Origin: JALOOB01 sp964387985
GTDB lineage: Bacteria; Chloroflexota; Anaerolineae; CG2-30-64-16
Direction: 5' to 3'
Length of the DNA stretch: 32,600 nt
Assembly (NCBI GenBank): GCA_964387985.1
Contig: CAYLZG010000028.1
Location: 1-32,600 of the forward strand
Part shown: in pieces, positions 21,957-30,464 of the stretch
Layout of the letters: each line of letters starts with the position of its first letter
Position numbering within the stretch: position 1 is the stretch's first letter
Program-made: the position numbers and the translations under genes
The notes under the pieces: generated by a model
Told to the model about the DNA's origin: nothing
The model's database searches: none
Seen by the model: the letters and a program-made list of their open reading frames with translations, nothing else

Positions 21957-24900
21957 ATGGAGTTGTTGGCCCACCCTGCCGCTGCAGCGGACGCAACGGA
22001 CGCAACGGTTGCAGCGGACGCAGGCGGAGAGCGCATCCTTCGACTGCGACCCGCCCAAGAACGGCGGGACTCCGCTCAGGATGCTCCCGCTGCTGCAAAA
22101 GAGGCAGCCGTTCGACCGGTTAGCGGCCGCACGGCCCGCAGCAAGCCCGCCGGTCGCAAAGTGCCCGGCGGCAGCAGGCTGCCGCCCGCCCCTGCCGGCC
22201 CCGATGACATCATCGTGCGCGGCGCGCGGCAGCACAACCTCAAGAACATCACGGTGCGCATCCCGCGCAACCGGTTCGTGGTCATCACGGGCGTCAGCGG
22301 CAGCGGCAAGTCGTCGCTCGCGTTCGACACCATCTATGCCGAGGGCCAGCGGCGTTATGTCGAGAGCCTCTCCTCCTACGCGCGGCAGTTCATGGGCCAG
22401 ATGGAGAAGCCGGCGGTCGACCACATCAGCGGCCTCAGCCCGGCCATCGCCATCGAGCAGAAGACGCTCAGCCATAACCCGCGTTCCACCGTCGGCACCG
22501 TCACCGAGATCCTGGATTACCTGCGCGTGCTCTATGCGCGCATCGGCGTGCCCCACTGCCCGCAGTGCGGCCGGACCGCCCAGCCGCAGAGCGCTCAGCA
22601 GATCGCCAACCAGATCGCCGCGCTCCTGCCCGGCACGCGCTTGCAGCTCCTCGCGCCGGTCATCCTCAACGGCAAGGGCGCGCACGTGCAGGTGCTCAGG
22701 AAGGCGCTGGCCGACGGGACGCCCCGCGCCCGCATCGACGGCGAGCCGGTGGACCTGGCCGATGGCCTGCCCAGCCTGGACCCGCACAAGAAGCACCGCA
22801 TCGACGTGGTCGTGGACCGGCTGGTCATCCCCGAAGCGACCGAGGGGTTTGCGACGCGGGTGATGGACTCGGTCGAGACCGCGCTGCGACTCGGCAGCGG
22901 CGTCGTTGTGCTGGACATCGCGGCGCCGGACGGCAAGACGGAGCAGCTCACGCTGAGCCAACACCATGCCTGCCCCGAGTGCGAGCTCAGCTTCCAGGCC
23001 CTGGAGCCGCCGCTCTTCAGCTTCAACTCGGCTGCGGGCATGTGCGACGAGTGCAACGGGCTGGGCGTCAAGCTGCAGGTCGACCCGGCCCTCATCATCC
23101 CCGATCCCACCCGTTCCATGATGGACGGCGCGTCCCGGTGGCATCCCGACCTGCGCAAGAAGCTGGACAACTGGCACTCACGCTCGCTCGTCGCGCTGGC
23201 CGAGCACCACGGCATCGACCTGAACATGCCGTGGAACGAACTGCCGGAGAGCTTCCGCCACGCGTACCTGTACGGCTCTGACGAGCCCATCTCCATGACG
23301 TACCAGAGCGCCGACGGGACGTGGAAGGGCGAAAGCCGCCGCCCCTATCAGGGCGCCATCTTCCACATCCACCGGATGTTCCGCCAGACCCACTCCGAAG
23401 GCGCACGGCAGTGGTACACCCAGTTCATGAACCAACTGCCCTGCCCCAAGTGTCGCGGCGAGCGGCTCAACCCGGAGGCGCGGTCCGTGACCGCCGGCGG
23501 CATGCGCCTGCCGCAGCTCACATCCTGGAGCATCGAGGCGCTGCACGAGTGGATCACGGTCCTGCCCGAGAAGCTTGACGAAGAGCAGCGCGAGATCGGT
23601 GCGGAACTCATCGACGAGATCGAGCAGCGGCTCCGCTTCATCCGCAACGTGGGGCTGCACTATCTGACGCTGGATCGCCCTGCGCCCAGCCTCTCGGGCG
23701 GCGAGGGCCAGCGCATCCGGCTGGCCAGCCAGATCGGGTGCGGGCTGGTGGGCGTGCTGTACGTGCTGGACGAGCCGTCCATCGGCCTGCACAGCCGCGA
23801 CCACCGCGCGCTGCTCGACACGCTCATCCAGCTCCGGGATGGGGGCAACACGGTGCTCGTGGTCGAACACGACGCGGCGACCATGCGCGCGGCCGACTGG
23901 ATCGTGGACCTGGGACCCGGGCCCGGCGTGCTGGGCGGCGAGCTGGTCGCGGCGGGCACGCCGGCCGAGATCATGGCCGACCCGCACTCGCTGACAGGCC
24001 GGCACCTGTCCGGCGCGGCCCAGGTCACCCAGCCGCCGCGGGCGAACGGCAACCACGCGAACGGCGGCCGCCGGTCCGCCGCGGGGTGGATCACCATACG
24101 CGGCGCGCGGCTGCACAACCTGAAGGCCATCGACGTCCGCTTCCCCATCGGCGCGCTCACCTGCGTGACGGGCGTCAGCGGCTCCGGCAAGAGCAGCCTC
24201 ATCGCGCAGACGCTCTACCCCGCGCTGTGCCGCCTGCTGCACCATGCCCAGACCGTGCCCGGCCCGCACGAGGCCATCGACGGGCTGGACCAGGTGGACA
24301 AGGTCATCAACATCACGCAGGAGCCGATCGGCCGCAACCCGCGCTCCAACCCCGGCACGTACGCGGGCGTGCTGGACGAGATCCGCCGGGTGTTCGCCAC
24401 GCTGCCCGAGGCGCGCGCGGCGGGCTATGCGCCGGGGCGGTTCTCGTTCAACGTCAAGGGCGGGCGGTGCGAAGAGTGCGCGGGGTACGGCTACAAGCGC
24501 GTCGAGATGCACTTCCTCGCCGACCTGTGGGTCAAATGCAAGGCGTGCGACGGCAAGCGGTTCAATCGCCAGACGTTGAACATGTTGTACAAGGGCAAGA
24601 GCATCGCGGACGTGCTGGACATGGACGTGCAGGAGGCGCTGGCCTTCTTCGAGAACTACCCCGAGATCCGGCGCATCCTGCAGACCCTGCACGATGTGGG
24701 GCTGGATTACGTCAAGTTGGGCCAGAGCGCGCTCACTCTCAGCGGGGGCGAGGCGCAGCGGGTCAAGCTGGCGAAGGAGCTGGGCCGGGTCGCGACGGGC
24801 CGCACGGTGTACATCCTGGACGAGCCCACCACGGGGCTGCACTTCGCAGACATCCAGCGGCTGCTCGACGTGCTGCACCGGCTGACGGACGCGGGGAACA

Positions 24901-25073
24901 CGGTCATCGTCGTGGAGCACAACCTGGACGTCATCAAGACCGCGGATTGGCTCGTGGACCTGGGGCCGGAGGGTGGGGACAAGGGCGGCTGGATCGTGGC
25001 GGAGGGCACGCCGGAGGAAGTCAGCGCGGTTAAGGGGAGTTATACCGGGCGGTTTTTGCGCGGGATGGTGTGA
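21957..25073 (+). CDS. uvrA: Excinuclease ABC subunit A (1038 aa)
   Basis: The damage-recognition ATPase of nucleotide excision repair, which loads UvrB at lesions. It has two ABC modules: Walker A GVSGSGKSS (112-120) with signature LSGGEGQR and Walker B LDEPSIGLHSRD, then a second Walker A GVSGSGKSS, signature LSGGEAQR and Walker B LDEPTTGLHFAD. The zinc modules are intact: CPEC...CDEC in the UvrB/signature region, and CEEC...CKAC in the insertion before the second signature. Family members are about 940 residues. The excess is an ~83-residue N-terminal extension before DDIIVRGARQHNLKN, rich in Ala, Asp, Arg and Pro and encoded by repeat DNA. The ATG at 21957 has CAGGAG nine bases upstream and follows a promoter; a GTG at codon 69 lacks a ribosome site. 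The first 82 residues are probably disordered. Confidence 0.95.
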   Translation: MELLAHPAAAADATDATVAADAGGERILRLRPAQERRDSAQDAPAAAKEAAVRPVSGRTARSKPAGRKVPGGSRLPPAPAGPDDIIVRGARQHNLKNITVRIPRNRFVVITGVSGSGKSSLAFDTIYAEGQRRYVESLSSYARQFMGQMEKPAVDHISGLSPAIAIEQKTLSHNPRSTVGTVTEILDYLRVLYARIGVPHCPQCGRTAQPQSAQQIANQIAALLPGTRLQLLAPVILNGKGAHVQVLRKALADGTPRARIDGEPVDLADGLPSLDPHKKHRIDVVVDRLVIPEATEGFATRVMDSVETALRLGSGVVVLDIAAPDGKTEQLTLSQHHACPECELSFQALEPPLFSFNSAAGMCDECNGLGVKLQVDPALIIPDPTRSMMDGASRWHPDLRKKLDNWHSRSLVALAEHHGIDLNMPWNELPESFRHAYLYGSDEPISMTYQSADGTWKGESRRPYQGAIFHIHRMFRQTHSEGARQWYTQFMNQLPCPKCRGERLNPEARSVTAGGMRLPQLTSWSIEALHEWITVLPEKLDEEQREIGAELIDEIEQRLRFIRNVGLHYLTLDRPAPSLSGGEGQRIRLASQIGCGLVGVLYVLDEPSIGLHSRDHRALLDTLIQLRDGGNTVLVVEHDAATMRAADWIVDLGPGPGVLGGELVAAGTPAEIMADPHSLTGRHLSGAAQVTQPPRANGNHANGGRRSAAGWITIRGARLHNLKAIDVRFPIGALTCVTGVSGSGKSSLIAQTLYPALCRLLHHAQTVPGPHEAIDGLDQVDKVINITQEPIGRNPRSNPGTYAGVLDEIRRVFATLPEARAAGYAPGRFSFNVKGGRCEECAGYGYKRVEMHFLADLWVKCKACDGKRFNRQTLNMLYKGKSIADVLDMDVQEALAFFENYPEIRRILQTLHDVGLDYVKLGQSALTLSGGEAQRVKLAKELGRVATGRTVYILDEPTTGLHFADIQRLLDVLHRLTDAGNTVIVVEHNLDVIKTADWLVDLGPEGGDKGGWIVAEGTPEEVSAVKGSYTGRFLRGMV
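21984..22028. repeat. 9-base-period repeat inside the uvrA 5' coding region
   Basis: GCAGCGGAC, GCAACGGAC, GCAACGGTT, GCAGCGGAC and a partial fifth unit follow each other at exactly 9-base spacing. Because 9 is three codons the array keeps the frame and encodes an Ala/Asp/Thr-rich stretch (ADATDATVAADAG). Confidence 0.75.
22033..22084. repeat. Hairpin repeat, copy 2 (inside uvrA, inverted relative to 3764)
   Basis: On the minus strand it reads GCATCCTGAGCGGAGT, then an inner stem CCCGCC/GGCGGG, then CGCAGTCGAAGGATGC. The outer words are the same as in copy 1 at 3764-3818. Here the repeat lies in the uvrA reading frame and encodes part of its non-conserved N-terminal extension. Confidence 0.7.
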
Positions 25074-25120
25074 GGGCGACGCGCGGCGACGTGGGTGGGG
25101 CGTGTCGTGGGGGGCGCGGG

Positions 25121-25215
25121 GGCGAAGTAAACCCTCCACGGCAGCTCGTCCACAACGTTGAGCCGGGCAATCCACGGCTGTGAGCACCGCACGGGCCGCG
25201 GCGGTTTCCTTCGCC
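25121..25215. repeat. 95-bp hairpin repeat, copy C (diverged)
   Basis: GGCGAAGTAAACC (25121-25133) pairs with GGTTTCCTTCGCC (25203-25215) over 12 of 13 bases. The length is exactly that of the 95-bp cores of copies A and B, and the sequence aligns to them without gaps. Where copies A and B have a C-A mismatch in the stem, C has a G-C pair, and it has a mismatch at the neighbouring pair instead. The central mini-hairpin AGCCG/CGGCT is kept. It lies in the 214-base gap between uvrA and the kinase gene, which converge here. Confidence 0.75.
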
Positions 25216-25287
25216 GCTACAGGGTGGCACGCGGGTGGGGGGTATGGGTAAGGCGCGCAGCCGCTACAGGTGGGGCGCGCAGTTGGG

Positions 25288-27555
25288 TTATGGGGTGGGG
25301 TCGGAGGTTGCTGAGGCGGGGTATAGGATCGCGACCCGGACGGTCGTGCCGTGGCCGGATGCGCTGTGGATCGTCAGGTTTGAGCCGACGTTCGCCGCTC
25401 GCTCGCGCATCGACTGGAGCCCCAGGTGCGCAGGATAGGGCTGGTCGGGGTCGAACCCCTTGCCATTGTCCTCGACCTCCAGGATCACGGACCCCGGCTC
25501 CGCACACAGACGCAGGTCAATCCCCCGCGCGTTCGCATGGCGGCCCGCGTTCTGCATGGCCTCCTGGGCGATGCGATAGAGCGCTTCCTTGTGCGCCAGC
25601 GGCAGGTCAGGCTCTTCCCCCAGAGTCGCCTGGACATGAACGCGGTAGCGCGCCTGGATGGCTGCGGCCTGCCGCTCCAGCGCGCCGATCAATCCCTCGC
25701 GCTCCAGCGATTCCGGCCGCAGTTCGAAGATGAGCGCGCGCATCTCCGTCACGGCCGCCTCGGCCAGGGACAGGATGTATCGCAGGGCGCCTTCCACCTC
25801 ACCGGGCTTCTTGGACAGCATCTCCAGCGCGGCATGGCTGCCCAGCGCGATGCCGTAAAGCGCCTGTGAGATAGAATCGTGCAACTCGCGCGCAAGTCGC
25901 TGCCGCTCTTGCAGCGCTGCAGCCAACTGGGCCTGGCGGTAGAGCTGCGCATTCTCGACCGCCACCGCGGCTTGATTGGCGATGCCCAGCGCGACCTCTG
26001 CCTGCCTGAGCGTGAAATGCGCCGGCTCGGGATGCGTCACGCGCAACATGCCGACCACGCGGTCCTTCACCAGGAGCGGAATGCCGAGCCAAGAACGACT
26101 CCCCTCGACAGTATTGCGGACCGCTTCGGAAGCTGCTTGCTGCAGGGCATGGACCAGCGGGTCAGCCTCGTCTTCCAGGTCATCCACCATCACGGGCACG
26201 CGCCGCTGTGCGACTTCCTGGTAGAGCGGCGCACCATCTATTGGACTGTAGAGCCATTGCAGCGGGCCATCGAGGGCATTCTCATCGTAGACCAGGATGG
26301 CGAGTTGTCCCTCCATGGGCACGAACACGGCCCCCTTGTTGAAATCGAGAATCGGCTTGAGATGGCTGAGGATGCGCAGGAGGATCTGTTCCAGGTCCAG
26401 CGTCGAAACCAGATCCTGCGACACTTCCAGCAGGCTCGCCAGTTGGTCTGCGCGGCGACGGGTCTCTTTGACCAGTTCTTCGACCCGCTTCCGCGCCTCG
26501 ACCAGTTCCGTCACCTCGCTAACAAGCAGAAGCAGCCCGTCCAGTTCCTCGCCTGCCCGCACCGGCACAAGAGACCACTGCCAATAAGTTATGCCGCGGG
26601 CGAAACCGTCATACACGAATTCCCAGTCACGGTAAGGTTCGCCTGTCTCCCCTACACGCTCAAAGACAGACCGAACGCCGGTCTCAACTGCGCGGGGGAT
26701 GAATTCATCCAGCACCCGGCCGGCGATTCCCTCGGTGTTGAAGGGGGGCTCAAGAAACTGGGCATAGGTCTGGTTTGCCCAGACGACGCGCAAGCTCGCG
26801 CGATCAAAGAAGACAATACCTGCGGGAGCGTGGTCGATGACGGTCTGCAGAATGCTGCGCTGGGTCTCCACCTCGTCGAGCAGGGCCTCACGTTCCTTAA
26901 CCGATCGCGTCGTCTCTGTCACATCGATGAGCGAAAACACCAGGCCCTGCAGCCCGCCGGTGCTATCAGGCACAGGCACCAGGCTCCAGTCCCAGTAGGT
27001 CGTGCCGCGCCACGGCTGGTCCGGGTACTCGAACGGCTTTGCACGCAAGGTGATGGCCTGGCGCGTAGTCCGCACACGCTCAAAGATGGTCTGATTCTCG
27101 GGGTTCGGAAACAGGTCGAAATGGTTCTTGCCGAGCAAATCCTCCAGCGCGTGGCCGGAAGCCGTAACATATGCAGCATTGGCGTGAACAAAACGAAACT
27201 CGGGGTCAAGAAATGCCAACTGCGCGCCTGTATTCTCCATGATCCGGTACAACACATCGCGCTCACGGGCAATCGTACCCTGTGCCGCCTCACGCACCGT
27301 GGATTCTGTCGTCTCCAGGGCCGCTCGCAGTTGGCTGGCCGCGAGATCCGCCTCCTGGACCCGCCGCAGGACGAAGTAGATGCCGACACCTGTCAGCCCG
27401 ATCAGGACGAAATCGACCCATGGTGCGGCGTTGGCCCACACCGGGATGGGCGACGGTAAAAGCGGTGCGAAGTCGCCCGCCAGATAGAGCACGAGCAGCA
27501 CCAGCCCCACCCACAGGACGGCGAGGCGCAGAGGCACCCTTGCCATCCTATCCAT
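25288..27555 (-). CDS. NarL-family sensor histidine kinase with two PAS and one GAF domain (755 aa)
   Basis: A membrane-anchored sensor kinase. The N-terminus has two hydrophobic helices (about 8-27 and 46-64). A first PAS domain follows at about 100-215 (FLDPEFRFVHANAAYV ... YWDWSLVPV), then a second at 235-345 (IVFFDRASLRVVWANQTY ... YWQWSLVPV) and a GAF domain at about 375-540. The kinase core is of the HisKA_3 type with phospho-acceptor His559 in ARELHDSISQALYG, then an ATPase domain with the N box AHKEALYRIAQEAMQNAGRHA and G box VEDNGKGFDP. The start ATG 27555-27553 overlaps the response-regulator stop by 8 bases; an ATG three codons later is equally possible. It phosphorylates the adjacent regulator. 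The signal is unknown; PAS and GAF domains suggest a small-molecule or redox cue. Confidence 0.9.
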   Translation of the reverse strand: MDRMARVPLRLAVLWVGLVLLVLYLAGDFAPLLPSPIPVWANAAPWVDFVLIGLTGVGIYFVLRRVQEADLAASQLRAALETTESTVREAAQGTIARERDVLYRIMENTGAQLAFLDPEFRFVHANAAYVTASGHALEDLLGKNHFDLFPNPENQTIFERVRTTRQAITLRAKPFEYPDQPWRGTTYWDWSLVPVPDSTGGLQGLVFSLIDVTETTRSVKEREALLDEVETQRSILQTVIDHAPAGIVFFDRASLRVVWANQTYAQFLEPPFNTEGIAGRVLDEFIPRAVETGVRSVFERVGETGEPYRDWEFVYDGFARGITYWQWSLVPVRAGEELDGLLLLVSEVTELVEARKRVEELVKETRRRADQLASLLEVSQDLVSTLDLEQILLRILSHLKPILDFNKGAVFVPMEGQLAILVYDENALDGPLQWLYSPIDGAPLYQEVAQRRVPVMVDDLEDEADPLVHALQQAASEAVRNTVEGSRSWLGIPLLVKDRVVGMLRVTHPEPAHFTLRQAEVALGIANQAAVAVENAQLYRQAQLAAALQERQRLARELHDSISQALYGIALGSHAALEMLSKKPGEVEGALRYILSLAEAAVTEMRALIFELRPESLEREGLIGALERQAAAIQARYRVHVQATLGEEPDLPLAHKEALYRIAQEAMQNAGRHANARGIDLRLCAEPGSVILEVEDNGKGFDPDQPYPAHLGLQSMRERAANVGSNLTIHSASGHGTTVRVAILYPASATSDPTP

Positions 27556-28201
27556 CGGCGTCAGGCTCCATCTCGGGCAGAGGAACCAGGCCAACGCGCA
27601 CGGCATAGAGCGCGGCCTGGGTCCGGCTGGGCACGGCCAGCTTGCCCAGGACATTCTTGACGTGGGTCTTGACGGTGGTCTCGCTGATTTGTAGCTCCTG
27701 CGCGATTTCCTTGTTGGACTGCCCGCGTGCCAGCAGTCGCAGGACACCCCATTCCCGTTCCGTGAGTTGGTCGGCCGTGTGCAGGCCGCGCATCTCCGTT
27801 ACAAGTTTGGCGGCCACTTGGGACGACAACTGGACCTGGCCGGCGGCCGCGGCCTTGACCGCGCGGCGCAACTGGGGCGCGTCAGTGTTCTTCAGCAGGT
27901 AACCGATCGCGCCGGCCCGCATCGCTTCGACCACGGCGGTGTCCTCGATCACGCTCGTGAGGGCGAGCACTTCCGTGTCCGGCAGCTCGCGGCGGATGGT
28001 TGCCGTGGCTTCGACGCCGCTCATGACCGGCATGAGCAGGTCCATCAGCACGACATCCGGGCGATGCTGGCGGGCCAGTTCGACGGCCTCCGCGCCGTCG
28101 GCCGCCTCGGCCACGATCTCCAGTTCAGGATCCAGCCCGAGGAATATGCGCAGGCCTTGCCGGACCACGACATGATCGTCGACGATGAGGATACGAATCA
28201 A
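27548..28201 (-). CDS. LuxR/NarL-type response regulator (217 aa)
   Basis: The DNA-binding partner of the adjacent kinase. The receiver domain has acidic pocket residues IVDDH (6-10), phospho-acceptor Asp54 in VLMDLLMP, the conserved Ser/Thr in LALTSV and Lys in YLLKNTD. A linker is followed by a LuxR-type helix-turn-helix (LTEREWGVLRLLARG, NKEIAQELQISETTVKTHVK) at about 143-200. It starts at TTG 28201-28199, since no ATG lies further upstream in the frame and the receiver begins at once with IRILIVDDH. AGGCAGG lies upstream. It is the first gene of the two-gene operon and is transcribed from the promoter at 28272. Target genes are unknown. Confidence 0.9.
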   Translation of the reverse strand: MIRILIVDDHVVVRQGLRIFLGLDPELEIVAEAADGAEAVELARQHRPDVVLMDLLMPVMSGVEATATIRRELPDTEVLALTSVIEDTAVVEAMRAGAIGYLLKNTDAPQLRRAVKAAAAGQVQLSSQVAAKLVTEMRGLHTADQLTEREWGVLRLLARGQSNKEIAQELQISETTVKTHVKNVLGKLAVPSRTQAALYAVRVGLVPLPEMEPDADG

Positions 28202-28243
28202 GATGGTAGACCTGCCTTTGTGTGAGTTCGGGGATGCCGCGCT

Positions 28244-28272
28244 ATCTTAGCATGGATGAGCCCTGCCCGCAA
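28244..28272 (-). promoter_or_regulatory. Promoter of the regulator-kinase operon
   Basis: On the minus strand TTGCGG (28272-28267), a 17-base spacer ending TGC, and TAAGAT (28249-28244). The TG one base before the -10 box gives an extended -10. Transcription would start about 35 bases before the TTG start codon. Confidence 0.45.
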
Positions 28273-28293
28273 CCGCATTGGCAGGACCCCTCA

Positions 28294-28322
28294 TTGTCGA
28301 AAAACCCTGGCGGGGTTAGAAT
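28294..28322 (+). promoter_or_regulatory. Promoter of the ADP-ribosylglycohydrolase gene
   Basis: TTGTCG (28294-28299, 4/6) and TAGAAT (28317-28322, 5/6) with exactly 17 bases between. The leader to the ATG at 28376 would be about 47 bases. It is back to back with the promoter of the regulator operon, about 20 bases away. Confidence 0.5.
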
Positions 28323-28375
28323 GCGGCTGGGCGCCACCTCACCCATCCCTATACTTCCATACAGGAGCGATCACC

Positions 28376-29770
28376 ATGGCCGGTTGGGACACGTTACCAT
28401 CATTGCTGCGCGAGGAAGTCAAGCAGCGCGCTGAAGAAGGCTGCGATGTGACCGGATATGCCGAGCAGGTCGAGGCTGCCATCGCGTCTGCAGCGACCGG
28501 CGCAGGCGAGCAGCCGCTCAACAAGCTTTACGACGCGCTCATGGCACTGCCGGTCGCGCCTTCCTTTGGTTATGACGAACCGAATGACCTGGCCGCCATC
28601 CGTGCAGCGCGGCCATCCGCAACTACACCTCTGCCCCGCCTGGCCGACGACTTCGCGGCCGCAGACCGGTTTCTCGGCGCGTGGCTGGGCCGCAGCGCCG
28701 GCTGCGCGCTGGGCAAGCCGCTCGAAGCCGGGCCGTACATGGGCGGCGGCTGCGGCAATCCCGGCTGGCGCAACGTGCAGCTGTGGTTCGAGGGCGCCGA
28801 TGCCTGGCCCATCGGCGGCTACACGCCCGAGCACTCGCGCGCCGAAGCAGATCCCGGCCTGCACATCGGCCGCGGCAGCCTGCCCTGCACGCGCGAACAC
28901 ATCCGCTACATGCAGACCGACGATGACATCCGCTATACCGTGCTGGGACTGATCATGCTGGAGGAACGCGGGCTGCATTTCGACACGTGGGATGTCGGCA
29001 AGCTCTGGCACAGCCGTCTGAACTACGGGCAGGTCTGCACCGCAGAGACGCAGGCTTACCTCAACTTTGCCCACATCACCAGCCATATGCACCGCGATCG
29101 GCCGGACGACGTCGATGAGGGCCTGGACTGGGTGCGCACCTATCGCAATCCCTACCGGGAGTGGATCGGCGCGCAGATCCGTGCGGACGGCTGGGCGTAT
29201 GCCGCGGCGGGCAGGCCGGAACTGGCCGCGGAGCTTGCGTGGCGCGATGCGGCGCTGTCGCACGTGAAGAACGGCATCTACGGGGAGATGTTTGCGGCGG
29301 CCATGATCGCCGCGGCTTTCGTCGAGCCGGACCCCGCGGCCATCGTCGCGGCGGGCCTGGCGCAGGTCCCCGCGCACTGCCGGCTGGCGGAGGCGGTCGC
29401 CCAGGCAGTCGAGATGGCCCGGACGACAACGGATCAACTTGATCTGGTCGGCGGCCTATGGGAGGCGTTCGGCCACTACCATAGGCCGCACACCATCAAC
29501 AATGCCGCGCTCGTCGCGGCCGCGCTGGTCTATGCGGCGGGCGACTTCGAGACGGCCATCGCAACCGCGGTGCTGGGCGGCTGGGATACGGACTGTAACG
29601 GCGCGACCGTGGGCTCGATCATGGGCGCGGCCCTGGGCGCGGCTGCGCTCCCCGCAAAGTGGACGGCCCCGCTCAACGACACGCTGTATGCGGAGATCCC
29701 GGGGTTCCACCCCATCGCAATCTCCGAGTGCGCGCGGCGGACGCACGCGGTCTGGGCGCGCGCGAATTAA
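28376..29770 (+). CDS. ADP-ribosylglycohydrolase family protein (464 aa)
   Basis: A member of the DraG/ARH family (PF03747), magnesium-dependent enzymes that remove ADP-ribose from proteins or act on related nucleosides. Both metal-binding motifs are present: TDDDIRYTVLG in the middle of the protein and GGWDTDCNGATVGSIMGAALG near the C-terminus. An N-terminal ~90-residue Ala-rich helical part precedes the GAWLGRSAGCALGKPLE start of the catalytic domain. Family members often have this GAxxGxxxGxxLG start. The ATG at 28376 has AGGAG nine bases upstream; 40 codons of open frame upstream lie in the promoter region and were left out. Its substrate is unknown. It ends by overlapping the convergent kinase-like gene by 4 bases. 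Confidence 0.88.
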   Translation: MAGWDTLPSLLREEVKQRAEEGCDVTGYAEQVEAAIASAATGAGEQPLNKLYDALMALPVAPSFGYDEPNDLAAIRAARPSATTPLPRLADDFAAADRFLGAWLGRSAGCALGKPLEAGPYMGGGCGNPGWRNVQLWFEGADAWPIGGYTPEHSRAEADPGLHIGRGSLPCTREHIRYMQTDDDIRYTVLGLIMLEERGLHFDTWDVGKLWHSRLNYGQVCTAETQAYLNFAHITSHMHRDRPDDVDEGLDWVRTYRNPYREWIGAQIRADGWAYAAAGRPELAAELAWRDAALSHVKNGIYGEMFAAAMIAAAFVEPDPAAIVAAGLAQVPAHCRLAEAVAQAVEMARTTTDQLDLVGGLWEAFGHYHRPHTINNAALVAAALVYAAGDFETAIATAVLGGWDTDCNGATVGSIMGAALGAAALPAKWTAPLNDTLYAEIPGFHPIAISECARRTHAVWARAN

Positions 29771-30390
29771 CGGCGGAGGGCCTGCGCGGCGAGCACGATC
29801 ATCTGAACGGCCACGGGGGGAGGAATGACCGCCGTGTTGATGGCAAGGTGGTAGTGGCGCAGGTCCTTCCACTCGACGTTGTTGTACATATGGCGGATGG
29901 CCTGGCGCTTCTCCTCGTCCGAATCGGTGATCCGCCGCCGCGCCTCGCCCTCGGTGATGCCGTAGCGCGCCATCAACCGTTGGATGCGCGTCTCGAGGGC
30001 CGCGTACAGATGGACGTGGAGCGCCCCCTGCCAGTTGCGCAGGACCATCTGCCCGCCGCGGCCGATGATGACGACGTTCCCTTCGGCCGCGTACTCCTCG
30101 AGGGTCTTGTGCACGATCTCGGCATAGGTCTTGTCATCCAGCGCCAGGCGTTTGTCGAACGCACCGGGGGACTTGCTGTAGAGCGAGGTCATTTCCGTGC
30201 TGACCAATCGGGCACGGCGGGCGAAGCTGCGTTCCATCGCCAGCACCGCCTCTACATCCACGCCCGCGCGTGCCGCAATCTCAGACAGCATCTCCTTGTC
30301 AATCCGCCGGTAGCCGAGCTGCTCGCAGAGGGCATCGGCGATCGTGTCGCCCTCGCTGCCCAGTTCGCGCGAGAGGGTGATGACGGCCAT
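29767..30390 (-). CDS. Cytidylate kinase-like protein (207 aa)
   Basis: A P-loop NMP-kinase-like protein of the cytidylate-kinase-like family (PF13189). It begins MAVITLSRELGSEGDTIA, in which the SRELGSEG segment stands for the Walker A region of this family, which commonly reads SREFGSGG. NVVIIGRGGQMVL (about 104-116) and HVHLYAALETRIQRLMARYGI follow, as in homologues. Lengths near 200 are normal. The ATG has GGAGGTG just upstream and an extended -10 promoter about 50 bases before. Its actual substrate is not established for the family; true CMP kinase activity is uncertain because several catalytic residues differ from Cmk. Confidence 0.85.
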   Translation of the reverse strand: MAVITLSRELGSEGDTIADALCEQLGYRRIDKEMLSEIAARAGVDVEAVLAMERSFARRARLVSTEMTSLYSKSPGAFDKRLALDDKTYAEIVHKTLEEYAAEGNVVIIGRGGQMVLRNWQGALHVHLYAALETRIQRLMARYGITEGEARRRITDSDEEKRQAIRHMYNNVEWKDLRHYHLAINTAVIPPPVAVQMIVLAAQALRR

Positions 30391-30440
30391 GCTGCACCTC
30401 CATGTGCCTGCACCTGGGGGACGCCTGTCGACTGGGGGTT

Positions 30441-30449
30441 ATTATAGCA
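30441..30449 (-). promoter_or_regulatory. Extended -10 promoter of the cytidylate kinase-like gene
   Basis: TGC followed by a perfect TATAAT on the minus strand (TATAAT at 30446-30441, TG at 30449-30448). No good -35 box. The sequence 5' of it is the end of the 30465 repeat. Confidence 0.55.
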
Positions 30450-30464
30450 CGGTTTTGAGTGCCA

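Noticed and set aside
22000..25187. Long open frames antisense to uvrA and to other GC-rich genes
   Set aside because: They mirror the codon bias of the real gene, have Arg/Ala/Pro-rich translations and no conserved motif or ribosome site.
28215..28375. Upstream in-frame extension of the ADP-ribosylglycohydrolase to 28256
   Set aside because: It would start inside the promoter region, and the ATG at 28376 has the ribosome site.
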